From positions 310,001 through 374,000 of the forward strand of contig JAGVSM010000446.1 in assembly GCA_022494885.1 (NCBI GenBank): DNA of 64,000 bases. Reading direction: 5' to 3'. Origin of the DNA: Micrasema longulum (Eukaryota; Arthropoda; Insecta; Trichoptera; Brachycentridae). The translations under genes and the position numbers were made by a program. Below the pieces are notes generated by a model that made no database searches, was not told the origin of the DNA, and was given only the letters and a program-made list of their open reading frames with translations. Of this stretch, positions 1 through 10,719 are shown piece after piece. The first letter of the stretch is position 1. Each line of letters opens with the position of its first letter.

Positions 1-89
1 AAAGAAAAGAAAACTTGAGTTTTTTGGGCGTGTGATGAAACGCGGAAAACATTACATTTTACAATTCATTCTACAGTGAAGGGTTGAAA

Positions 90-300
90 AAAGATGCAGT
101 GCAGGTAGAAGGCGCATCTTTTGGCTGTATAACTGGTTCCACTGCAGCACTCAGTTCTTGGTCAGGGCGGCTGCCAACAAAGTGAGAATCGCTGCGACGA
201 TTCCTGATGACGCCTCTATCGGGAAGAGGAGAGATAAGACGATACTTTCAGGTATCCCATCATCACCGAGGCACATATTACATCAATGCTCAGCTCATGA
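90..300. other. GC-richer unassigned stretch
   Basis: This segment is noticeably richer in G+C than its surroundings and is open on the plus strand (158 onward). A possible donor-like CAG/GTATCC lies near 250. I recognise no protein family. It could be an exon edge or an old insertion. Confidence 0.2.
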
Positions 301-478
301 TACATTTTCGTTTTTTTATACCGTAAATGAAATAATTTTGACATTGTTCATGAATTTGTTTTTTAATTCATTAATTTTTCGAATATGGAATTCTCATTCT
401 ATCCTTATTTTTAGTGATACATTTATATACATTTTAATTAAAAACAATATTGTTTCGAGTATGCTCAAATGTTTCTAG

Positions 479-870
479 GCAGATTTGATTTATCTACGTA
501 TGTCTAAAAATATTTCGACACACTCAAAACATTTTTGATTAAACTAACTGGTATAAAATAAATATAAAAATTGATTTTTTTTTTTCAGGTGTTGCCTAGT
601 ATGGTGAATTGGTTCAGTCGGATGAATCTCACCTTCATGATAAAGATTTCAGCTCTTTTACTTCAAAAAAGTCAATAGATGGAAGAGTTGAGGAAATGCG
701 GGTGTTTAAACATAGACAAAATGGTGAATTTTACATAGTGTATAAAGTGGACACTTAAACCAGCTAAAAAAAAGACATAAGCCCTGTAAATGCGTAGACT
801 CCCATATTCGCTTTTCAAAAATATTTTCTTTCTCTGTTGCAACAAATTTAGATAAAAACAACATTATTTG
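479..870 (+). repeat. Dispersed repeat family A, copy 1
   Basis: Family A is a non-coding repeat of about 390 bp. It is recognised by the ordered landmarks GCGTTGCCTAGTA, GATGAATCTCACC, AGATGGAAGAGTTGAGGAAAT, a TAAAGTGGCCACTT-like block, CAATGACAGGTCATAAGCCC and AATGCCTAGACTTCCATATT. This copy shows all of them in order with scattered substitutions. It has no coding capacity and no Pol III boxes, so its class is unknown. Confidence 0.75.
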
Positions 871-1251
871 TGGAATATTTAGCCACTTGATTGTTAAAAA
901 TCTTTAAAACGAATAATACACGTATTTTTTTTTATGAATACCCAATTTTATAATAAATATGTTTTATTTTTATTTAGTATTTTATTTCATTTAGCAACAT
1001 TGCTAATCACAATATATTTTTTTTCCAGGAGTGGTATTCTGAATGATTTCGCGGGAGTAGAGATTGGTAATTTATGAATTGCAACTGCACTTTTCATTAT
1101 ATATGGACACACTGATGATTAAGCGTGAAATAAACAGTATAATAATTGAAATTTTATAGTACAAATGAAACTGCTTAAAAAACGGAAAAAAACAAATATT
1201 GTTTTACCAATTCAATGTAATTAAGTTAAGTAAATACATTTCTGAATCGAG
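871..1251. other. AT-rich spacer, nothing recognised
   Basis: This is AT-rich sequence with short homopolymer runs. I see no repeat, open frame or RNA signature in it. Confidence 0.4.
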
Positions 1252-1375
1252 TAGTGGTCCCGTGGCTAGTGTCTCGGACTCACGGCTCAAAGGTCCGTGG
1301 TTCGAATCCCACTCTTTCTCAACATGATTCCCATCTAATAGTAAGTTATTGACAACTCGTTGAAAGTGGAGTTCA
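1252..1375 (+). repeat. tRNA-derived SINE, body type B1
   Basis: The tRNA-like head has an A-box-like TGGCTAGTGTC and a perfect B box GGTTCGAATCC (1299-1309). It is followed by the type-B1 body: a TGATTCCCAT-like block and a GTTATT..CAACTCG block. The same body follows the heads near 12.4, 16.3 and 48.7 kb and, inverted, 47.4 kb. It does not fold as a functional tRNA and has no Pol III terminator next to the head. Confidence 0.75.
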
Positions 1376-1469
1376 AAATTTAAATCATAACAACGCAAAT
1401 GTTTGTTTTTATATAAAAAATAAAACAAAGTAGTTGCACGCAAAAAATGAAAATACCTAATAGGAATTT

Positions 1470-1833
1470 CCTCTACTTCTGCAAGAAGATTCAGAAAAGC
1501 ACCTCGGAGTAGAGAAAATCGCCTGAAAGTCCCGTGATCTCAACTTGCCTCGCTAGAAAAATGTATCCACTAGAAAAGAAAAAATATGAAAGGCTCGAAC
1601 ATGAGAATTTTTCAAAGGAAAAAATATGTGAACTGATGCGAACAGTAAACTTACAGTTCATCATTATTAAACCTGTTATGGATCATTAGAAAAGGTGTCG
1701 AAATAATAAAGAAAATACAATAAGGCTTTGTTTGCACCCTGACCCACCCGGAGCTGTAGTCATTAAAGATTATAGTCAACCTGTTAGAAAGAGGGCAGTG
1801 AAGAGGCATAAAAAGGAACTTAATGTCCTGTAA
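1470..1833 (+). pseudogene. Decayed ORF of unknown family, two internal stops
   Basis: One reading frame runs from about 1470 to a TAA at 1831-1833 and is broken only by two TAG codons (just before the ATG at 1561, and mid-way near 1687). The translation is charged and unlike random AT-rich DNA. The middle is Lys/Glu-rich and the tail contains the run PPGAVVIKDYSQPVRKRAVK before a basic C-terminus. I do not recognise the family. A retroposed host transcript or a transposon ORF would both fit. The SINE upstream (1252-1375) and the repeat fragments downstream suggest an accessory context. Confidence 0.45.
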
Positions 1834-1979
1834 TTTGCTCAGCCATAGTGTAACGTTTTAAGTGACTCGACTGTATCGTGTTTCAAGAACGAAGTTTCTG
1901 TAAGAATTAGTGGTGTACGTATAATCATTATTTCACTATTCGCTCTTAGTATTGGATAAGGCACTACATATGCACTACA

Positions 1980-2172
1980 AATGCAGTGTGTCTGGATCGT
2001 TTCTTAAATTTAAAGATGAGGTAATCAGTCCCACACTTCAGGCGCCAGTTTAGAAACAATGAAATAGTGCAGTGTAGAATCATTCTATAACCAATTACAC
2101 GCCAACTCTTCCGGAATCGAACCCAGGAACTTTGGAATTTTAAGGCGTAGTAGGCAAATGCGCCAACGGAAT
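1980..2172 (-). repeat. tRNA-derived SINE, body type B2 (degraded)
   Basis: An inverted B box (GGAATCGAACC, near 2112-2122) marks the head. To its left lies the type-B2 body, with a CACACTTCAGGCGCCA block that matches the inverted bodies near 7.6 and 57.8 kb. It is degraded. Confidence 0.5.
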
Positions 2173-2509
2173 ATAACGATGTAATTTGTCAAACAGCTTT
2201 TGTAATATAATACCGATGGTGAAATGCAGGTTTATATTGATCTCGTATGTTGTGGAGCGGTGGATTTGGGAGCCACCCGGCGCGTATCGTTTGTATGAAT
2301 ATTGTTTGGGTAGAATTGCATTGCTCTCGTGTTGCGTCGAGGCGCCTCAAACACGGTAATACTATATTTACAACCAAAATATCTTAACCAGCATTATCTG
2401 CCACACACATTTTTAAAAGCTTGAACGGTTTTAAAAAGGGTATAAAGTCATCAAATTGACACCATTATAACCCTGTAAATATTATTTTTATGAAAATATA
2501 TATTAAATT
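2173..2509. other. Unassigned spacer
   Basis: There is a 62-codon minus-strand frame (2189-2377), but it has no homologue I recognise and no splice support. No repeat family was matched here. Confidence 0.3.
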
Positions 2510-2660
2510 AACAGAGACGGAAAACATTTTTAAGGAGAGAATATAAAACTCAAGAGATATGACATGTAATTCACTGATTTAAGTGGTCTCTTTCAACGCT
2601 GTGTAAAATTTACCATTTTGCCTACGTTTATTTTATTTCAATGTTCAGTGGTTCTTTGTT
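2510..2660 (-). repeat. Dispersed repeat family A, partial
   Basis: Inverted landmarks of family A are present: AAACATTTTTAAGGAGA, TTTAAGTGGTC, GTGTAAAATTTACCATTTTG. The 5' half of the element is missing. Confidence 0.6.
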
Positions 2661-2989
2661 TCAGGTCTCGACTAGCTGGGAATTTCTTGCGTTTAGGCAG
2701 GACTTTTTTCGTTACATGCGTTTTTTCTGATGCTAATGATGAATGATACTAAAACAATAATAATCAAAACCAACAATATTGAAAATACACACGTAAATAT
2801 AAATTTAAAAATAAACCAACGAAAATGAAAATTAAAACACAAATTCAAATTCTAGTAACAACAAAAATGGAAAAATAAGTAAACATGACATTATATATAT
2901 TTTTTTTTAAATAAACGAGATGTAATTAAAATTAAAACACACACAATATTATATCAAATAACAAATTAACGGGGTACTAAAAGGTCCAG
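2661..2989. other. AT-rich low-complexity DNA
   Basis: The sequence is mostly A-rich with repeated AAAT/ACAAA words. No gene or defined repeat was recognised. Confidence 0.4.
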
Positions 2990-3190
2990 GTAAAGGGTTA
3001 AACATCCATTTTTCCTCAACTCTTCAATCTGTTACCATTTATGAAGCAAAAGAAATGGAAACTTTACTGATGGGGTATGCAGTATATTAAAATCTTTAAT
3101 AAACTTTGCTTGTGTGTGCGTAAAAACGTGTGGATGAAATCCATCTGTATGAATTATTTAACTACTAGGCAACGCCTAAAAATATTTATT
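2990..3190 (-). repeat. Dispersed repeat family A, partial
   Basis: Inverted family A landmarks are visible: CTCAACTCTTCAATCTGTT, GAAATCCATCTG and ACTAGGCAACGCCT. The copy is truncated and diverged. Confidence 0.6.
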
Positions 3191-4339
3191 TTTAAATACA
3201 TGTTATACTAGTAATTAATAATATTTATAGTATATCTAAATGTTTGTAGTCAAGATACATATAAAAAATAGATAAATCGTGATAGTTAAATAAAAATAAC
3301 CCTAAGGCCCAGTTTCGCTACAACCTATTTAAAACATCGATTAAAAATAATAGAAACGCTGAATATTGCACGTTAACTAACCAATAAATTCATCTCGCAG
3401 ATTCGCATTCTGAAAGAAATTTCCGTCTTTGTTGAAATCAGTATTATTTTAATTTATGATTTTTACAAAAAAAGCCTAACGTTGCCACACGTCGTTAGCG
3501 ATATTGTTCACAAAAAATATCAAAGAAATTGATAAAATATTGACAAGAAAAAATTACATAAAAACACAGATTTAACTAAAGTAACAGAAATCTAAAAAAA
3601 CAAATATAGCCTACGAAAATAACACGCATGAAAAGAGTAATTACGTATATGTATGTATACGAAAACATCAAAGTAGCAAATTAGCAAGTTATAGAAGTCA
3701 AAGACACAAAGGAATAGAACCGACAGAAATATCGAAATATTAGTGTGTATTTGTATATTTGTACACACTAACAGCAAGAAGACTTTTTTTATACCCTAAA
3801 ATCAAAAGTACGAGTGTAAGGTTATTTTCGCTTCACAAAAAGTATTTATCATCATCATCATTCCCCTTTCCGCACCCACTTGTGAATAGGACATTGCGTG
3901 ACAGTAATATATTTATGACCACTTTGTTTTTAACGACTTTTTATTTTTCTACCTACATATATAATAGGGAAATATCAGTTTTTTTTTTTTTACAATTATG
4001 ACTTAATCTTTTGTGTTCTAGTAGTTCTACAGTGGGACCACCGATGAAAAATTAAGGGTAAATAAAATGCTTGAAAGTCAAAAAAAAAATTTTTGCACTT
4101 ATTAGTAGCATAAAAAATATTTTTAAATTTATCATTTTGAATTCCCGCGAAAACACTTTATTTCATAGGCCACGCCCGTCATACCACAAGCCGCATTTAA
4201 GTTTGACGTTCTGTCATTTTTGTATGCAGAAACTGTTGTGTATTATTTCATCTGAGTTTATTAACGTATATTATTGATTTTACAACTATTTTTTGTGCAT
4301 TATATCTAGAATAAAGGGCTTTTAATACTGTATAGTACC
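3191..4339. other. AT-rich spacer with a short ATC microsatellite
   Basis: This is AT-rich DNA with a short (ATC)n run near 3849-3861. Short frames of 60-80 codons on both strands look like chance frames. No repeat family or RNA was recognised. Confidence 0.35.
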
Positions 4340-4505
4340 CAAATGCAGGATTACTTTGAAGACAACGCCAGAAAAAATGATTTTAAATGTGCCCAAAGAT
4401 GCATCAATACGAAGAAAATAGCGCTTCGCTATGAAGAGAGATATAAAGAAAAATAGGATGTTTACTTCCAAATCCGTTGTCTATTGTTGTAAAGATCACT
4501 TTAAT
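4340..4505 (+). pseudogene. THAP-domain-like exon remnant
   Basis: The frame from about 4389 reads VPKDASIRRK, then an in-frame TAG, then a basic stretch ending in CCKDHF. This order (a VP(K) motif, a basic middle and a C-x-x-HF ending) is the usual C-terminal half of a THAP zinc finger, a DNA-binding domain found in P-element-type transposases and many host proteins. The exon ends at a consensus donor, AAT/GTAAGTATT (4505/4506), and continues in the exon at 4758. The internal stop indicates decay. I infer the family from the motif order only. Confidence 0.45.
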
Positions 4506-4757
4506 GTAAGTATTATTTAAAGTATTCGTTTGTTTTTATACGTATTTAGTTTGTCAATGATCACGGAAATTCTGACATTTCGTATAACCTAAAATTTATT
4601 TTGTCGCTATGCTATCGATATATTATCCTTTTCCACGTTCATAGCGAGTATTTTTATTTATCCAATGAGTCTCGGATCATATCGGTATTGTAATGATATT
4701 TATTCAAGTGCATAAATAATATATTGCTATTCATTTAAGGATTTATATTTATTACAG

Positions 4758-4943
4758 TTGGAAAAGTATTTGGAGAATAACATGAGTGTGCCAAAAGTCC
4801 TAGATGATGAAGAAAAAGTGAATCGTGTGCAAATTTCCCAGGAAATTCGAAACTGTGTCCAAGAAAACCCAAATTTCCTTGACAATGTGATAACCAGTGA
4901 CGACCATAACTACCCGGAGACCAAACACCAGAGCACCGAGTGA
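4758..4943 (+). pseudogene. Mariner-like transposase fragment
   Basis: The exon opens directly after an acceptor (TTATTACAG, ending at 4757). Its translation contains NRVQISQEIRNCVQENPNFL, then DNVITSDDHNYPETKHQSTE and a stop. This matches the mariner/Tc1-type catalytic region pattern 'R..v..q.l......f...vitgDEsw...ydPetK.qs.ew'. The segment normally carrying the second catalytic Asp (GDESW) is SDDHN here, so the copy is inactive. Its first residues follow on from the THAP-like exon, which suggests a chimeric or nested remnant. Confidence 0.6.
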
Positions 4944-4960
4944 CACACCAACAACTCTTG

Positions 4961-6530
4961 TCGATAATGCCTACCACAGCATTACATAATGTACGGATAT
5001 CGACATTCGTGCATCTATCGTACATAGTTTCAGTACACATTCGCCTGAGAGATCGCATTTCAGCCTACTCTACGCTCCCATATATCAGAGTCGAGACCAG
5101 GACTCCATTGTGAACTGATAATTTTGCCTCTTGTGGCAAACATTTATTTGCCGAGGTTTATTTAAGTTCACAGTTCACTCTATTCCCGGCCCTCACCCTC
5201 CTGTTCCTGGTTCCTTACTTCGACGATGAAGCCATGACAAAAAAACAACTGCGTGCTTGCAACCTCCTGAAAATGAATTAGTATTTTTACTGACATTTAT
5301 CTGGTCATACAGTCTTAATATGATGTTGGAATTCAATTCTATGGATTTTTTCATATGGAAGTTGCATTATTTTTTACTTTGCTTATAATATACAAGGTTT
5401 ATATTTCAAAAAGAGGATATTTCTGATATTATATAACTTTATTTTGGCTAAACTGTTGAAATTCTATGGTTTAAAAATCTTTTAACTCCTTTTTAAAAGC
5501 TCGTATGCAATTTAAAAACTGTAAAAAGCGTTAAATATTGTTGTTTTCAATATAGAACTATTTGCGCCCATTTTACACCTTTCTTTTCTTCATATTATAA
5601 AATATTAATCTGAAATATTAGATTAAATAAGTTAATATGATGGACAAAATACTTGTTTATACCGAAAAGTTTTAGTTGCCCATTAAAAATATATTAGATA
5701 TTTCTGAATACTTATTATGACAGGTCAAAAATACGGTTTTATTCTTGCTTTCTCAAAACAAAGTACAAGTCAGATGATGAACATTTTGTTATATTGCTAC
5801 TAACCTTGAGCCGCTGGACAGTTTTCACATACACAAGATTCCACTATTTTCTCCCTTCCATTTCATATCAAAGTAACAGAATATTCTTTTTAGCGTACTT
5901 GTGCTCTCGTGTGACACGTGCTTTTACTTAACACAATGCTCCAATTCGTTGAACGTGCACGTATCCAATTGCATTATTGCCATAATTTTCCCTGGACGAC
6001 CTGAGTAAAAAAATATATAATCGTCAATATCTATCAATCTAGTGATTAAAATAAAATATTATAAACATTCATGTCTTCAATATAACATTTACCTGATGCC
6101 AAGTACATTATTGATAATAATAAGTATAGATTTAAAAAGCAAATCATACATTTTAGAAAGAACACGGAATTATAAATGTATACATACAATAGCATTAACT
6201 TCGTTCTTATTATATCGGGAACGGGAACAAAAAAATAGGTTATGACTTGTCAAGTAATATTTTAATCAATATTTTACATAATAATTGATACACATCGATA
6301 TTATTTCAACATCATTGTTAAATATTTTCATGTCTTCGTTTTCTTAAGTTTAGGATGTTTAATATATCAACAATTTATAATGCCAACTGGTTTTCTAACA
6401 CAAAACGAAGTTAGAATGACACTTGTATTCGGGGAATGTTTAAGATACTATTTAAATAATTCATGTCAAACATCAACACATATATTTGATAAATACGTTA
6501 AATCTATAAATATTAATAATAATTACTTAC
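4961..6530. other. Spacer, nothing firm
   Basis: It starts with a moderately GC-rich stretch (to about 5240) that is not assigned, including a GTGAACT/AGTTCAC inverted pair near 5111-5182. The remainder is AT-rich without recognised repeats or exons. Confidence 0.35.
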
Positions 6531-6657
6531 CTTGCAGCCTTGATTCCTTGAATTTTTGCACTATTATACTGCATATTTGTAGCAAAAAAGACGCTAAAAT
6601 AATCGCATCATCTTTCGGCAAATTATCCAATTGGGCTTTTGAAATTCCGATGTCCAT
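6531..6657 (-). CDS. Candidate first coding exon, unknown protein
   Basis: On the minus strand an ATG in good context (AATAATGG) at 6657 opens 42 codons. They end at a consensus donor, CAAG/GTAAGTAA (donor GT at 6529-6530). The peptide begins MDIGISKAQLDNLPKDDAII and continues as an amphipathic helix rich in Leu, Ile and Ser, ending KFKESRLQ. Unlike the neighbouring frames, its composition is not that expected of random AT-rich DNA. The antisense 103-codon frame (6380-6691) is probably its shadow. I found no convincing second exon to the left, so it may be an orphan or a transposon 5' exon. Confidence 0.3.
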
Positions 6658-6916
6658 TATTTTTAATGATTTCTTTATGACTGTAGAGTAATTATAATTT
6701 ACAGTTATAACATAATAGATAATTCACAACGTCAAAATCCTTAAAGATCCTTGTAAAGGCGTTTTTTTCAACATTTTTATTTTAAAAATTAAGAATGAAT
6801 ACATATTTCTACAATATCCATATTGATTATAAAAATATAATTATTTTTTCTAAATCCATTTCACATATTTTTATTGGTTTTCGTAGTATGTGATATTTCC
6901 CTATTATTACTAACTA

Positions 6917-7449
6917 ATGAATCTTATCCTATTTTATTTAACGGTGATGACTAAATATTACATCGTATGGAGTTAATAAGTCAATCATTTTCGTCATGTT
7001 GTTCTTGTAAAGATGGGGTGTGTGAAGAGAGATGGATACGATCTTTGAAACTAGATAGCAGTAGACGGAAATATTGTTATTTGGTTATTTATTATTTTTT
7101 TCTTATTATAAATCGCTTCTTTGATTTCGAGTATTTCTAAGTTGTCTTATTTTAATTTTGAACATTAATAACTTTTAATCCAATGTTTTTATTTAAATTA
7201 TAATTATTTTCTATCAGATGGTTTGCGAATTCAGGAAAAATATTATAATTTAATATAGGCACCTCGAGTGTTTTTTTACTCCAATATTTTTTTTTTTTTA
7301 GTTTTTCCAATGAAGATCATGTTCATTTCACTTTACACACCCTATCTTTATAAGGACAACATGACAAAAAGGCTTAACATATTAGCTCCATATGTTTTGA
7401 TGAAATATTTAGTAAACACAGTTGAAATAAAATAGGGCAAGATTCTTAA
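6917..7449. mobile_element. MITE-like element with ~130 bp terminal inverted repeats
   Basis: The left arm (about 6917-7050) and right arm (about 7312-7449) are imperfect reverse complements. The arms read in the same order: GAATCTT, CCTATTTTATTT, ACTAAATATT, ATGGAGTTAA / ATGGAGCTAA, GTCATGTTGT and AAAGATRGGGTGTGT. The 260 bp between them is AT-rich and non-coding. This is the shape of a non-autonomous DNA transposon. I could not define a target-site duplication. Confidence 0.65.
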
Positions 7450-7617
7450 CAGATAAAAAAGCTTGTGTAGGTTTGGAACTAGTCTGTAGAATAAATAAAA
7501 AAAGTGGTTAAAAACAAAGTTGTTTCATATTTATTTTATTATAATTAATAACCATTAAGTAAGTCCTATAAACATTTTTTTTTATCAAATACAGTTAATT
7601 TCAATCATCTGTTACAT

Positions 7618-7760
7618 AAAGGTAAGATGATCAGTCTAACGTTTCAGATGCCAATCCAGGAAAAATGAAACGTTACAGTTTAAACAACCCTTTAAACCAG
7701 TATTTTACCCTCACCCTGCCAGCGTACTTCCTGCCACAAACATTTCTCCAATCGTTCGTA
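7618..7760 (-). repeat. SINE body type B2, tail fragment
   Basis: This matches, inverted, the body of the SINE at 14797-15010 (ACGTTTCAGATGCCAATCCAGG, then the reverse complement of TCAAAATGAAAC..). No tRNA head is preserved. Confidence 0.45.
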
Positions 7761-7857
7761 AATCAAATTGCATCAACCGTTGATCGTGACTTTGCGAAAC
7801 CAAATTGTCTCTTGCAAGGAGACGACAGGCAATAATCTAACATAATTTAAATATTAT

Positions 7858-7960
7858 TTCTTTATTTATTTATTTAACACTTCATTAACATATCCAATAT
7901 ATATTCATACAGCGGCGGGCATATTGCCTTCAGGCAACTTCTTCCTACCCACCGAGAAAA
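7858..7960 (-). repeat. Retroelement 3'-end fragment with simple tail
   Basis: A (TTTA)n run (7858-7876) borders a block containing GCGGGCATATTGCCTTCAGG. A related block, opposite in orientation, lies near 43210-43310 (GCTTTAAGGCAATATGCAAG). A short simple-repeat tail beside a shared block is typical of a LINE or SINE 3' end. Confidence 0.4.
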
Positions 7961-8010
7961 TCACAAATACATGGACATACTCTAAGGAATTATACTGAAT
8001 CTTAAAATTT

Positions 8011-8718
8011 TATACAAAACTAGCGGACCTGTCAAACGTTGTCCTCCCCGAACGTTGGCTTGCCTGCTATTAGCTTCGAAAAAGGCTTTTCATATATAAG
8101 CAGGTACCTAGGTACTTGCTTGTGATTAAATTCCAAAACTAAAAATTTATAATATTCAAAAATTTAATTTAAGAAGGTACCTAGGTACTTGTTTATGGTT
8201 GAATTTCAAAACATAAAATAAATATTTTTTTAAATATGGCATTCGTTTTGCAAACGTCAAACTCCGGTCTTCTCACCAACAGATGGGCGTACATACGTAT
8301 AAATACGATTTTTAAAAATGAATTAATTAAATATTATTTTAGTATTACCAATAATCTAGTAAAAAGAAATAAATAAGTAGAAATTATAAGAGATTTAAGG
8401 AAAGAATCTGATTGAGATCCACAAAAAACAAATGCTGTTTGTAAGCATTAAAAAACAAACTTTTTTTAAACACAAAAAAAACAACATCTTCCCAATTTTT
8501 TTGTAAATGCATTCTTCTCGAATACAACATTGGTAGATCAATAAATACAACATTTATGCTTCTCACTTCTTTTTTACATATTATATCGAAGATTTTAATA
8601 CGAACACGCACAGCGCAAAGATCTATATTTTTCTTAAAACCACACGTGAATCGGTTAAGCCGTTTAGAAGAAGTTCAGTGACATCACACGGACAGAAGAA
8701 CTAAATATATAAAGATGA
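8011..8718 (+). mobile_element. Dispersed element F, copy 1
   Basis: One edge reads ACTAGCGGACC (8019-8029). The other reads GTTCAGTGACATCACACGGAC near 8665-8690. A second copy of nearly the same length lies inverted at 17660-18350. Both carry two copies of the palindrome GTACCTAGGTAC about 70 bp apart (here 8104-8115 and near 8177). The internal 75-codon minus frame is AT-driven and not evidently a protein. I read it as a non-autonomous element of unknown superfamily. Confidence 0.6.
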
Positions 8719-8729
8719 AAAACACAAAT

Positions 8730-9000
8730 TGACTAAAAAAAAAAACACCATACTATGAAGGAGGAGAGGAGATAGACGGGAAAGAAGAAAGAGAAACGAA
8801 CAGCTCAAATATTTAAATAGTGACATTTCAATTTTGATTTAAATGTTAATAAAGAAGGGGGCGTCTTTAACACTAGTGAGTAGATTATTCTACAATCAAG
8901 CTGCTACAAATGTGAAAGAGGAGGCAAGAAAATTAGAGCGGTGAAAGAGGATTTAAAGGGTTCTCTCGTTACTAGAATGAAGAGATATTTAATTGATAAG
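8730..9000 (+). repeat. Dispersed repeat family G, copy 1
   Basis: This matches 42800-43110 in inverted orientation. Shared blocks include GAAAGAGGAGGCAAGAAAAT-like, TCTCTCGTTACTAGAA-like and AAAGAAGGGGGCG-like words. It directly abuts element F at 8718. It is non-coding. Confidence 0.5.
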
Positions 9001-9599
9001 AAATTCTGCAATCTTCTAAGTGAGTGCAAACTTCTATAATTAATTGCCCGATGAGCTTTTGGGTGAGAGGTCTTTTTATAATTTCCTTTAAATATAATCC
9101 TAAGAAGGCTCTCTTTTCACGCACGTGGAAAATACCCACGAGACATGCAGGCATCGAATAAGCAAGCATTTTGCTCTTAGCAAACTTCTAGACATTCTTA
9201 TTAGATAAGGTCCTTTTGCCTTTTTTGTACCAAGAGAGTGGCATTCACATCGGTTATGGCCTAAGTGTCATAAAATTTATATTCTCTTTTTGAAAGCGTA
9301 CGAAAATTATGAATATAATTTGTTTGAACAACGTAAAACAAATTTTATGAAGCCGTTTCGCGTAAAATAATTAAGCCATAAATCTTTTCATAGTTCTTGT
9401 GATTCTATAAGTAAAATAAGCTTTTGTAACTGTAGTACCTATTATGACAAAATGTCGTACAAAGACGCTCTTTGTAATGTTAAACTAACTTTTAATCTGT
9501 GTCAGCGGATACAGGACTTAGATTTTTAATGAATTAAAATTAATGCTCTTATAAATAGAAATCTGATTCAGATACGAATTAATTATTTTCTGAGTATGT
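9001..9599. other. Spacer, nothing recognised
   Basis: The sequence is AT-rich. A 65-codon minus frame (8972-9169) overlaps family G and its flank and has no support. Confidence 0.35.
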
Positions 9600-10035
9600 A
9601 CAAATGTTTGTAGACATAAGTTTACGATCTGCCATTGACTGTAAAGTTCACAATTTTGCCTAAACTTTGACATCCATATGTCTTAAATTCTTTTATCTGT
9701 TGATTTTTGTGAAGTTAAAGAGCTGAAACCTTTATTGATGCGGGTGAGATTCATCTGATTAAATTATTTAACTTATATGCAGATTAAAAGAAAACATAAA
9801 TATATTTTTTCCTGGATCGGTTGTTTTAATCAATAATATTTTAAATATATCCGAAATGTTGGATTTTTGAAAATCATTGAGAAGGGAATATGGAAGTCTA
9901 TACATTTAAAGAGCTTACGATGTGCCATAAGCTAGTTTAAGTTGGCACTTCACACATTCATCATTCTGTCTATGATTACATCTAAATTTACTCAACTCTT
10001 TCATCTGTTGACTATAGTGAAGTTTAAAATAATAT
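9600..10035 (-). repeat. Dispersed repeat family A, two fragments
   Basis: Two inverted pieces (about 9600-9800 and 9865-10035) repeat the same family A landmarks: GCGGGTGAGATTCATCTGAT and CTTTTATCTGTTGATTTTTG in the first; GAGAAGGGAATATGGAAGTC and CAACTCTTTCATCTGTTGAC in the second. The second is not a continuation of the first, so this is a tandem or nested insertion. Confidence 0.65.
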
Positions 10036-10179
10036 ACAAATTTAGATTTTTTCTTACTAAAAACAAATTTATATATTTGTATGAATAAATGAATAAAGTT
10101 AATAAAATACGTAAATATTTTTTTTTTGTTTTACAAATATTGAATTGAATTTTTATTTAAAAAAACAAATCTCATTAGC

Positions 10180-10265
10180 TCACTGAAACCAGCTAATGAC
10201 AGGTTGTTACCTGTAGCCCGTAGGCTCTATATATGTCACGACTTCAATATTCCCTTTTGAAATTT
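10180..10265 (+). repeat. Dispersed repeat family A, 3' fragment
   Basis: The family A 3' landmarks are visible: CCAGCTAATGACAGG and ACTTCAATATTCCCTTTTGA. Confidence 0.5.
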
Positions 10266-10351
10266 TAAATCTGATGTATTAACGGAAACAAAACATGAAA
10301 GGGGAAAATAAATATTGTAATTCCTATGGTTTATCCAAATATGTATTTCAT

Positions 10352-10425
10352 TTTTGAGGGTCATTCGACGAGTTGTAAATAATATGCTATTAAAAAATAG
10401 TAATTGAGTTGTTGCAATGATATAT
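10352..10425 (-). repeat. SINE body type B1, tail only
   Basis: It contains ACGAGTTGTAAATAATATGC and a TAGTAATTGAGTTG block, the reverse complement of the B1 body. The tRNA head is absent. Confidence 0.45.
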
Positions 10426-10719
10426 TTACTTATATTTTAATTATTTATTTTATTTATATGTTCAAATATGACCATGAATTATTAAAAAAAAACAACTTTA
10501 GCTCAATTACGCATCTATATTTTTTTTATTCCCTTAAAAGTAATTACCATTAAAAGCAATACACATATGTCAGCATTTTTTCAATTTTCATAGCACTTCT
10601 TGTAGGCCGATTTCGGAATGGCTTTCAGATCCCTGTGCTAATTTTCGTTTATCACCTCAATCAAACCAAAATACTTTCTACAAAGTGATTATTTGAATTA
10701 ATGTTAGTAAATATTAGTA

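Noticed and set aside
1252..1330. SINE heads with good B boxes as functional tRNA genes
   Set aside because: Acceptor and D/anticodon stems do not pair and a shared SINE body follows instead of a T-run terminator; the same holds for the heads at 12.4, 16.3, 19.8, 21.6, 47.5, 48.7, 49.6 and 51.4 kb.
4735..5058. 107-codon minus-strand frame
   Set aside because: It is antisense to the mariner-like exon, whose plus-strand reading is the recognisable one.
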